Below are positions 1-6,617 of a stretch of 11,171 bases of DNA, one piece after another. A program made the position numbers and the translations under genes. The stretch is from Bacteroidetes bacterium UBA2322. GTDB lineage: Bacteria; Bacteroidota; Bacteroidia; Chitinophagales; UBA2359. A model generated the notes under the pieces. It was not told the DNA's origin. It worked only from the letters and a program-made list of their open reading frames with translations, and did not search any database. The stretch lies in NCBI GenBank assembly GCA_002345145.1, contig DDVC01000217.1, positions 1-11,171 of the forward strand, written 5' to 3'. Position 1 is the stretch's first letter. Each line of letters opens with the position of its first letter.

Positions 1-1048
1 ATGACTGTATATTTTGGCTGAGGAGTTGGCGTTGGGCAGTATTGAACAGTATGGTTTGCAGGGCGGGTAGGAGTTTTTCTGCTGCTTCGGCATCGGGCAC
101 CATAATGGCGGCGTTTTTTTGCACCAAATTCAAGGCATTAGCAGTTTGATGGTCGTCTGTTACATTAGGCGATGGCATGAGTACTACCGGTTTACCCACC
201 ACACAAAGCTCCGATACTGTGCCGCCTGCGCGCGATAAAATGGCATCGGCGGCTATATAGGCTAAGTCCATTCGGTCAATAAAAGCAAGCGGCAATACAG
301 CATTACCATACATGCCGGTTTGTTTGGTAATTTCGTCTAAATAAAATTTGCCGGTTTGCCATAAAACCTGTACGTTACCTTCTTTTAGCAGGGAGGGCAG
401 GGCTGCCAATAGTCCTTGGTTAATAGCGCGCGCTCCTAAACTGCCACCCGTAACAAAAAGGGTGATTTTGCCCTCTTGCAGTCCAAAATGCCGGAGGGCT
501 TCGGTTTTGCTGCCTTTTAGGTTGGTTATATCTGACCGCACCGGATTGCCGGTGAGTACTAATTTGGCGGGGTCAAAGTGTTTCCACAAATTGTCGTAAA
601 CAACGCAAATTTTGTTTACCCGTTTGCCCAGTAGTCGGTTGGTAATGCCCGGGTAGGAGTTTTGTTCTTGTATGAGTGTAGGAATACCCCGCATGGTGGC
701 TACCTGCAATACTGCCCAACTGGCATAACCGCCTACCCCCACTACCACCTGCGGTTTAAAGCGGCTGATAATGCGGTAAGATTGCCATAAACTAACCAAT
801 ACCTTTAGTGGAAACAGCAAATTTTGTGCGCTCCATAGTTTGCGTTGCAGTCCGCTAATCCAGAGTGGTTCAATGCGGAAACCTGCCTGCGGCACTTTTT
901 CCATTTCCATACGCCCTTTTGCCCCAACAAACAAGATATTTGCTGAGGGCTCCAGTTGCAATAGTGCATTAGCAATGGCTATTGCCGGAAAAACGTGTCC
1001 GCCGGTGCCGCCGCCGCTGATGATGATATTTGGAGTAGGGGTGTTCAT
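1..1048 (-). CDS. murG: MurG, UDP-GlcNAc:lipid I N-acetylglucosaminyltransferase (3' end cut by window edge)
   Basis: MurG adds GlcNAc from UDP-GlcNAc to lipid I on the inner face of the membrane, giving lipid II. The 349 visible residues cover nearly the whole family length (about 360); only the extreme C-terminus lies outside the window. Family motifs appear in order: GGGTGGH at residues 12-18 (N-terminal Rossmann loop), VGVGGYAS at 103-110, QEQNSYPGITNR at 127-138, TGGSLGARAIN at 200-210, and the UDP-GlcNAc site SRAGGTVSE (272-280) followed by PSPNVTDDHQTANA (292-305). The ATG at 1046-1048 places the first glycine loop at the usual distance. Its leader is a run of eight T with no Shine-Dalgarno sequence. 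The SRAGG loop looks one residue shorter than the family pattern RxGAxTxSE (see findings). It is the last visible gene of the operon, 76 bp after ftsW. Confidence 0.96.
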   Translation of the reverse strand, partial: MNTPTPNIIISGGGTGGHVFPAIAIANALLQLEPSANILFVGAKGRMEMEKVPQAGFRIEPLWISGLQRKLWSAQNLLFPLKVLVSLWQSYRIISRFKPQVVVGVGGYASWAVLQVATMRGIPTLIQEQNSYPGITNRLLGKRVNKICVVYDNLWKHFDPAKLVLTGNPVRSDITNLKGSKTEALRHFGLQEGKITLFVTGGSLGARAINQGLLAALPSLLKEGNVQVLWQTGKFYLDEITKQTGMYGNAVLPLAFIDRMDLAYIAADAILSRAGGTVSELCVVGKPVVLMPSPNVTDDHQTANALNLVQKNAAIMVPDAEAAEKLLPALQTILFNTAQRQLLSQNIQS

Positions 1049-1124
1049 AAAAAAAAGTCAGGAAGTAGGTAGTTAAGATTGAAATGAAGGAGATAGAGGG
1101 ATAGTAGGGGTATTTTTTTAAGGA

Positions 1125-2261
1125 TTAATTGGTGGCTAATTCGTTTTTTTGGATAGTGCGGCTAACGCTCAGAATGATACCTATAGAAATGCTGCTAAAA
1201 AGTACCGATGTGCCCCCCATACTAACCAATGGCAGGGTAAGCCCGGTAATGGGCAGCAGGTTTACGGTTACTGCCATGTTTATGAGCGCCTGTACAACCA
1301 GCACCACACCCAGCCCTACTGCCAGCATAGCGCCAAAGGCATCGGGTCCTCGGGCAAAAATGCGTATGCACCGGTAAAGTAGCGCCAGGTAAAGGAAAAT
1401 GATAAATATACCTGCCATCAAGCCGTACTCTTCTATAATGATGGCATAGATGAAATCGGAGTAGGGGTGGGGTAAAAAATTGCGTTGCATACTTTTTCCG
1501 GGCGCCAGCCTTACCAAACCACCGTTAGCCACCGCAATTTTAGCTTGCAGTACCTGATATTGTTTTTCGGGAGTTGGGTTTATGTAACTGTCTATCCGGC
1601 TTTTCCAGGTTTCTACCCGTCCTTTTCCGGTTAGTGTAGCGGCAGCCACATACAAGCCAAACACACTTACCCCAAGCCATAGCGTGAGTATAATATGCCG
1701 CATGTGTACGCGTCCTATAAACATGAGTATAACACAGGTAGTAAACAATAGGGCGGCAGTAGAAAAATTAGCCGGCACTATGAGCATGCAAATGATAACC
1801 ATAGGCAGCACAATAGGCACAAAAGAGCGGTCAAAATCCTTAATGATATGTTGTTTGCGCGATAACATGCGCGAGGTGTACATGATGAGCGCAAGTTTGG
1901 CAAAATCGGAGGTTTGGAAACTAATGTTGAGTACGGGCAGGGTTATCCAGCGTTTGGCATCATTTATTTCTGTGCCAAAAAAGAGGGTAAGCGCCAGCAG
2001 GGGTACCGAAATATACAGCATTACCTGTGCAATGCGGGAGTAGTAAAGGTGGTTTACCCGATGCGATAAATACATGAGCAATAGCCCAAAACCGGTAATA
2101 AACAACTGTTTTAGCAAGTAATACTCCGTATTACCGCCCATTTGCCGGTAGGCAAGCGAGCCGGTGGCGCTATACACACCTAAAATGGAAAATAGCGATA
2201 AGAGTATCACTATTAACCAGATGGTGCGGTCGCCGTGTAATTTATTGAGTAATAGTTGCAT
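1125..2261 (-). CDS. ftsW: FtsW, SEDS-family septal peptidoglycan polymerase
   Basis: This 378-residue multi-pass membrane protein belongs to the SEDS family (FtsW/RodA/SpoVE), which polymerises lipid II into glycan strands with a partner class B PBP. Hydrophobic segments run along the whole length. Family blocks are SFQTSDFAKLAL (114-125), NFSTAALLF (165-173), FLPHPYSDFIYA (262-273) and LLPITGLTLPLVSMGGTS (335-352). D269 in the third block corresponds to the aspartate needed for glycosyltransferase activity in RodA and FtsW. FtsW is preferred over RodA because the gene sits in the dcw cluster with ftsI, its usual partner. The ATG at 2259-2261 is followed at once by a short cytoplasmic tail and the first membrane segment. 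No Shine-Dalgarno sequence is visible. It lies 25 bp after murD. Confidence 0.95.
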   Translation of the reverse strand: MQLLLNKLHGDRTIWLIVILLSLFSILGVYSATGSLAYRQMGGNTEYYLLKQLFITGFGLLLMYLSHRVNHLYYSRIAQVMLYISVPLLALTLFFGTEINDAKRWITLPVLNISFQTSDFAKLALIMYTSRMLSRKQHIIKDFDRSFVPIVLPMVIICMLIVPANFSTAALLFTTCVILMFIGRVHMRHIILTLWLGVSVFGLYVAAATLTGKGRVETWKSRIDSYINPTPEKQYQVLQAKIAVANGGLVRLAPGKSMQRNFLPHPYSDFIYAIIIEEYGLMAGIFIIFLYLALLYRCIRIFARGPDAFGAMLAVGLGVVLVVQALINMAVTVNLLPITGLTLPLVSMGGTSVLFSSISIGIILSVSRTIQKNELATN

Positions 2262-2286
2262 AATGCTAAAAAAGTTATGGCTTGGG

Positions 2287-3654
2287 TTATTGGGTTAGGT
2301 TAGGTTGGTGAGTGTTGGTTATTTGCATTAAGTGGTGAACAGCTTGTTTAAACTGCTGTCCGCGGTCTTGGTAATTATTAAACAGGTCAAAACTGGCACA
2401 TGCGGGCGAAAGTAGCACTACATTACCACTTGCGGCAAGGTTAAAAGCGGCGGTTACTGCTTGCTCTGCGCTTTGGGTTTGAACTATGGTAGGCGCTATG
2501 GGTGCAAATGTTTGAATAATTTTTTCGTTGTCTTTACCTAAACAAACAATGGCTTTTACCCTGCTTTGCACTAAGGGTAGGAGTGGGGTATAATCGTTGC
2601 CTTTGTCCACGCCGCCTACTATCCATATAATAGGTTGGGTAAACGCATCAAGGGCGTACCAAGCGGCATCGGTATTGGTTGCTTTTGAGTCGTTTATAAA
2701 CAAAACGCCGTTAATGGAGGCAACAGGCTCTAAGCGGTGTTCGGGCGGGATAAAACTGCTTAGTGCGCGGGAAATGTTTGGCTGCGGCACACCCAAAATT
2801 TGTGCAACTGCTACGGCAGCCATAGCGTTATACAAGTTATGCTTTCCTTTTAAAGATAAGGCTGCTACGGGTAGAGTTGATTGGTTGGGTAAATAAATCA
2901 GTTGTCCATCTGACCATATAACAGCATTATCAACATGCAAAGAAAATGGGTAGGGAGTAGCCTTGTTGGGGTATCGGTTAAGGCGCTGCACCAATTCGGG
3001 GCTATCAGCGCCATAGATAAAATAGTCTGCCGGTGTAAGGTTGCGTACTATGTTAAACTTAGCAGCCGCATATTTATCAAGCGAGTAGTCATAGCGGTCT
3101 AAATGGTCGGGCGTAATGTTGGTAATAACGGCAATATGCGGCTGAAAATCTACAATATCATCAAGCTGAAAGCTGCTTACTTCTAATACATAATAATCAA
3201 AATGATTGCCCGATGCCAGTTCCATAGCAAAACTATTGCCTATGTTTCCGGCTACACCCACATTAAAGCCGCCTGCTTTGAGCAAGTGGTAAGTTAGTGC
3301 AGTGGTAGTAGTTTTACCGTTGCTGCCGGTTATGGCTATCAACTTAGCTTGTGTGTAGCGCGCTGCAAACTCAATTTCCGAAATAATGGAAATACCGGCA
3401 TTTCGGAGGGTGGTAATTATGGGGGCTTTTTCGGGAATGCCGGGGCTTTTTACCACTTTTGCCGCATTTAGGATAAGCTCCTGCGTGTGTTGTCCTTCTT
3501 CATAGTCAATACCTGCCGTTTCCAGCATAGTTTTGTATTGGGGGGCAATACTTCCCTTATCAGATACAAATACATGGTATCCGTTTTGCTTACCCAGCAG
3601 GGCAGCGCCTACGCCGCTTTCGGCTCCTCCTAATATGACTAATTTTGGGTTGAT
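2287..3654 (-). CDS. murD: MurD, UDP-MurNAc-L-Ala:D-Glu ligase, with a non-canonical start
   Basis: MurD is the cytoplasmic ATP-dependent ligase that adds D-glutamate to UDP-MurNAc-L-Ala. Numbered from an ATC codon at 3652-3654, the product has 455 residues, a normal MurD length. The N-terminal UDP-binding motif KLVILGGAESGVG is at 4-16, the ATP loop TGSNGKTTT at 109-117, EVSSFQL at 158-164, and the likely carbamylated lysine is K199 in AAAKFN. HNLYNA is at 272-277, EHRLEPV at 305-311, DSKATN at 322-327 and LSPACASFD at 415-423. No ATG, GTG or TTG lies in frame between the stop at 3667-3669 and the first ATG at 3526-3528. Starting at that ATG would remove the UDP-binding loop. The reading frame is therefore well supported by homology up to about 3640, while the exact start is inferred. 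The gene follows mraY by 78 bp. Confidence 0.9.
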   Translation of the reverse strand: MNPKLVILGGAESGVGAALLGKQNGYHVFVSDKGSIAPQYKTMLETAGIDYEEGQHTQELILNAAKVVKSPGIPEKAPIITTLRNAGISIISEIEFAARYTQAKLIAITGSNGKTTTTALTYHLLKAGGFNVGVAGNIGNSFAMELASGNHFDYYVLEVSSFQLDDIVDFQPHIAVITNITPDHLDRYDYSLDKYAAAKFNIVRNLTPADYFIYGADSPELVQRLNRYPNKATPYPFSLHVDNAVIWSDGQLIYLPNQSTLPVAALSLKGKHNLYNAMAAVAVAQILGVPQPNISRALSSFIPPEHRLEPVASINGVLFINDSKATNTDAAWYALDAFTQPIIWIVGGVDKGNDYTPLLPLVQSRVKAIVCLGKDNEKIIQTFAPIAPTIVQTQSAEQAVTAAFNLAASGNVVLLSPACASFDLFNNYQDRGQQFKQAVHHLMQITNTHQPNLTQ

Positions 3655-3732
3655 AGAACGATGCGTTTAAAGGTTACACAATTAAGTAAATGGGTTCAGT
3701 GTTTGTTTGGAGCAGTTAAAATTGCCCGATGT

Positions 3733-4983
3733 TTACCTTATTTTAAGGGTGATAAAGGTTAAAACGGCTAAAAGGATACCTACAATCCAAAATCGGGTTA
3801 CCACTTTTGCTTCGTGGATACCTTTTTTTTGGTAATGGTGGTGTAAGGGCGACATTAGGAATATGCGCCTGCCTTGTCCGTACTTTTTCTTGGTGTATTT
3901 AAAATAGCTGACTTGTAACAGAACTGATGCGTTTTCGGCAACAAAAATGCCGCAGAGTATGGGCAGGAGTAATTCTTTTCTTACGGCTATGGCTAAGGTG
4001 GCAATAATGCCGCCCAATGTAAGGCTGCCGGTATCGCCCATAAATACCTGTGCAGGATAGGCGTTATACCATAAAAAGCCTACACACGCTCCGATAAGCG
4101 CCGCCGAAAAGATGACCAACTCGCCGGTATCGGGCAGGTGCAGGATATTGAGGTAAGCAGAGGTTATGGCATTGCCCGATAAATAGGCAAAGATGCCCAA
4201 GCACACACCGGCTATGGCGGTGGTGCCGGTTGCCAGTCCGTCTATGCCATCGGTTAGGTTGGCGGCATTAGATACCGCGGTTACTATAAAAATAATGGCG
4301 GGTATGTAAACCAAAAACGCCCAATAATGGTAATTGCTGCCCAAAAACCATAGTATTTTACCATAATCAAACTGGTAGTTTTTTACAAACGGTATGTTGG
4401 TTATGGTGGCATTGTAATCAACCAGTACTTTTTTGCCTTCGGGTGTGTTAGAGGTGAAGCGGTATTGCTCTTGGTTAAAAGTTTTATCGGGCGTTTTTGA
4501 AATATCTTCGCGCACTACTATTTGGGGGTGAAAATACATAACACAGCCTACTATTAACCCCAATCCTACCTGACCTATTAGTTTGGTACGGGCTCGCAAC
4601 CCTCCTTTGTCTTTTTTGAAAACTTTGATGTAATCGTCTAAAAATCCGATAACACCCATCCAAACAGTAGTGAGCAGCATTAATATAACATAGATATTAG
4701 ATACTTTTGCCAGCAGCAGAGTGGGTAACAAAATAGCAAAAAGTATAATTAGTCCACCCATAGTGGGGGTACCTTTTTTTTGGTCTTCGCCGGCTAACCC
4801 TAATGCGCGCACCTCATCGCTCACCTGCATTTTTCGCAGCATGGCTATGAGGCGACCTCCAAAAACTATGGTGATTATTAGCGAAATAATAAGGGCAATA
4901 CCCGCCCTAAACGAGATGTATTTAAACAGCCCGGTTCCACTGAGGTTATATTTTGCTAAATAATCAAACAGGTAGTATAGCAC
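3733..4983 (-). CDS. mraY: MraY, phospho-MurNAc-pentapeptide translocase
   Basis: MraY is an integral membrane enzyme that transfers phospho-MurNAc-pentapeptide from UDP to undecaprenyl phosphate, making lipid I. It has 416 residues and many hydrophobic segments. Visible motifs are GTPTMGG (71-77), the DD pair at 116-117 in FLDDYIK, KGGLRARTKLIGQ (126-138), NAANLTDGIDGL (239-250), FMGDTGS (314-320) and PLHHHYQKKG (379-388). A polar stretch of about 60 residues (152-210) lies between membrane segments, making it longer than E. coli MraY; I believe this insert is usual in Bacteroidota. The start is GTG at 4981-4983: no ATG lies upstream in frame, and the sequence MLYYLFDYL matches the family N-terminus. 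A heptamer array begins 8 bp upstream of that GTG. The protein supplies the substrate of MurG. Confidence 0.96.
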   Translation of the reverse strand: MLYYLFDYLAKYNLSGTGLFKYISFRAGIALIISLIITIVFGGRLIAMLRKMQVSDEVRALGLAGEDQKKGTPTMGGLIILFAILLPTLLLAKVSNIYVILMLLTTVWMGVIGFLDDYIKVFKKDKGGLRARTKLIGQVGLGLIVGCVMYFHPQIVVREDISKTPDKTFNQEQYRFTSNTPEGKKVLVDYNATITNIPFVKNYQFDYGKILWFLGSNYHYWAFLVYIPAIIFIVTAVSNAANLTDGIDGLATGTTAIAGVCLGIFAYLSGNAITSAYLNILHLPDTGELVIFSAALIGACVGFLWYNAYPAQVFMGDTGSLTLGGIIATLAIAVRKELLLPILCGIFVAENASVLLQVSYFKYTKKKYGQGRRIFLMSPLHHHYQKKGIHEAKVVTRFWIVGILLAVLTFITLKIR

Positions 4984-4991
4984 GGTGGTTA

Positions 4992-5082
4992 GTTATGAGT
5001 TATGAGTTATGAGTTGTGAGTTGTGAGTTGTTAGTTGTTAGTTGTGAGTTATGAGTTATGAGTTGTTAGTTATGCGTTATGA
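4992..5082. repeat. Tandem heptamer array, 13 units (GTTATGA family), murE-mraY gap
   Basis: Thirteen contiguous 7-bp units fill exactly 91 bp. On the plus strand they are GTTATGA x3, GTTGTGA x2, GTTGTTA x2, GTTGTGA, GTTATGA x2, GTTGTTA, GTTATGC and GTTATGA. The array ends 8 bp before the mraY GTG and occupies its translation leader. On the operon transcript the units read TCATAAC, TCACAAC and TAACAAC, almost free of G. The same unit family occurs at 8721-8807 and 10153-10243. Confidence 0.95.
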
Positions 5083-5083
5083 G

Positions 5084-5118
5084 TACCATCTACCCAATAC
5101 CCACTACCCACTACCATT
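5084..5118. repeat. Tandem heptamer array, 5 units (TACCCAC family), overlapping the murE 3' end
   Basis: Five contiguous 7-bp units read TACCATC, TACCCAA, TACCCAC, TACCCAC and TACCATT on the plus strand. The murE stop codon (5104-5106) lies inside the array, and units 4 and 5 encode the last residues of MurE. On the transcript the stretch is a series of GG and GGG runs separated by 4-5 nt. It directly abuts the GTTATGA array, with one base between them. Two similar units, TACCAAA and TACCGAC (10254-10267), stand at the mraZ stop codon. Confidence 0.85.
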
Positions 5119-6570
5119 CGAAAGCGCATGTTGTAGTTCTTCTTTATCGTCAAAATGGTGGCGAGTGCCGTTTATTTCCTGATATTTTTCATGACCTTTA
5201 CCGGCAAGCAGAATAATATCGCCTTTTTTAGCTAAGAGGCAGGCAGTTTTGATAGCCTCTCTACGGTTGGTAATGGTAATGGTTTTAGCGGCGTACTGCG
5301 CCTCAATGCCGGTTTTCATATCGGCAATGATGGCATCGGGGTCTTCGTTTCGGGGGTTATCAGAGGTGAGGATAACTTTGTCGCTAAGTTCGCAGGCAAC
5401 CTTAGCCATTAGGGGGCGTTTGGTGCGGTCTCGGTTGCCTCCGCAGCCTACTATGGTAATAAGTTGCTCATTTTTAGTGCGGAGTTGGTTAATGGTTTGC
5501 AGTACTTTGAGCAGGGCATCGGGCGTGTGGGCATAGTCCACAATGCCTGTAATGGTATTATCAGGATTGTTTACATAGTCAAACCTTCCTTCGGCGGCAG
5601 TAAGGGCGCTAAGGTGGGTTAGTACGGCAATTTTGTCTTCGCCCAGCAAACAAGCGGCGCTGTAAACTGCCAGCAGGTTATAGGCGTTAAACTCCCCAAT
5701 AAGGCGGGTGTAAACTTCTTGTGTATCTATATACAGCGCCAAACCGGTAAAGGTATTTTCGAGTATTTTGGCTTTAAAATGTGCCGGCATTTTAAGGGCA
5801 TAATCGTATTTAGTAGCACGGGTATTTTGCAGCATTACCTTACCGTTTTTATCATCGGCATTGGTGAGGGCAAAAGCGGTGGCGGGCAGCATATCAAAAA
5901 AAGATTTTTTGGCACGCAGGTAATTGTCAAAAGTGCCATGAAAATCGAGGTGGTCATGGGTAATATTGGTAAAAATGCCACCGCTGAAATGAATACCGCT
6001 TACTCTGTGCTGCACCATAGCATGAGAGCTTACCTCCATAAAGCAGTGGCTACAGTTGGCATGTACCATATCGGCAAGTAGCCGGTTGAGCGTTATGGCA
6101 TTGGGGGTGGTGTGCGAGGAGGTAGTAATCTGGTCATTTATTTGGTATTGTATGGTAGAGATTAAGCCGGTGTGGTATCCCAATTTTCTAAACAGGTTAA
6201 AGAGCAGGGTAGTGGTGGTGGTTTTACCATTGGTGCCGGTAACGCCTACTAATTTTAATTTTTCTGACGGATTGCCGTAAAAGTTAGCAGCTATAATACC
6301 AATTGCCTGTGCGCTGTTGTTTACCCTTATGTAGGTAACGCCCAATTGAAGCGTTTCGGGTAGTATTTCGCACAATACTGCCGTAGCGCCATTGGTTATG
6401 GCGTTGCTTATAAAGCTGTGTCCATTGGCTTGGGTGCCGCTTAATGCCGCAAACAAACTGCCCGGGGCTGCCTGCCTTGAGTCAAGGCAAAGCGCGGTTA
6501 TGGGCAGGTTGGTACTGCCGTTTACCTCTTTAAGGGGTACTTTATAGAGTATGTCTGCTAACTGGGGCAA
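5104..6570 (-). CDS. murE: MurE, UDP-MurNAc-L-Ala-D-Glu:meso-diaminopimelate ligase
   Basis: MurE is the cytoplasmic ATP-dependent ligase that adds the third amino acid of the stem peptide. Its 488 residues fit the family. Visible motifs are the ATP loop TGTNGKTTT (111-119), SSHTTPNA (151-158), MEVSSHA (178-184), THDHLDFHGT (204-213), the RAKKSFFD lysine region (219-226), DYAHTPD (345-351), GCGGNRDRTKRP (376-387), DNPR (404-407) and GKGHE (457-461). DNPR is the motif that separates meso-diaminopimelate enzymes from lysine-adding ones, so meso-DAP is the inferred substrate. The start is TTG at 6568-6570. A TAA stands in frame five codons upstream with no ATG between, and PQLADILYKV matches the N-terminus expected for this group. 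The C-terminal residues are encoded by heptamer repeats. murF does not follow it; mraY does. Confidence 0.95.
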   Translation of the reverse strand: MPQLADILYKVPLKEVNGSTNLPITALCLDSRQAAPGSLFAALSGTQANGHSFISNAITNGATAVLCEILPETLQLGVTYIRVNNSAQAIGIIAANFYGNPSEKLKLVGVTGTNGKTTTTTLLFNLFRKLGYHTGLISTIQYQINDQITTSSHTTPNAITLNRLLADMVHANCSHCFMEVSSHAMVQHRVSGIHFSGGIFTNITHDHLDFHGTFDNYLRAKKSFFDMLPATAFALTNADDKNGKVMLQNTRATKYDYALKMPAHFKAKILENTFTGLALYIDTQEVYTRLIGEFNAYNLLAVYSAACLLGEDKIAVLTHLSALTAAEGRFDYVNNPDNTITGIVDYAHTPDALLKVLQTINQLRTKNEQLITIVGCGGNRDRTKRPLMAKVACELSDKVILTSDNPRNEDPDAIIADMKTGIEAQYAAKTITITNRREAIKTACLLAKKGDIILLAGKGHEKYQEINGTRHHFDDKEELQHALSNGSG

Positions 6571-6582
6571 GTTGGATAGTAG

Positions 6583-6603
6583 TTAATGGATAATGGATAA
6601 TGG
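6583..6603. repeat. Short heptamer run (ATAATGG), ftsI-murE gap
   Basis: Three 7-bp units, TTAATGG, ATAATGG and ATAATGG, lie in the 47-bp gap between ftsI and murE. The period matches the larger arrays, but the unit differs and the copy number is small, so this may be chance. Confidence 0.4.
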
Positions 6604-6617
6604 TTTGTTTGGATAGT

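Noticed and set aside
3526..3528. ATG at 3526-3528 as the true murD start
   Set aside because: It would drop the GGAESG UDP-binding loop, which is encoded just upstream in the same frame without an intervening stop.
4984..5118. CRISPR-like array
   Set aside because: The repeats are 7 bp, contiguous and without spacers, so this is a simple tandem repeat.
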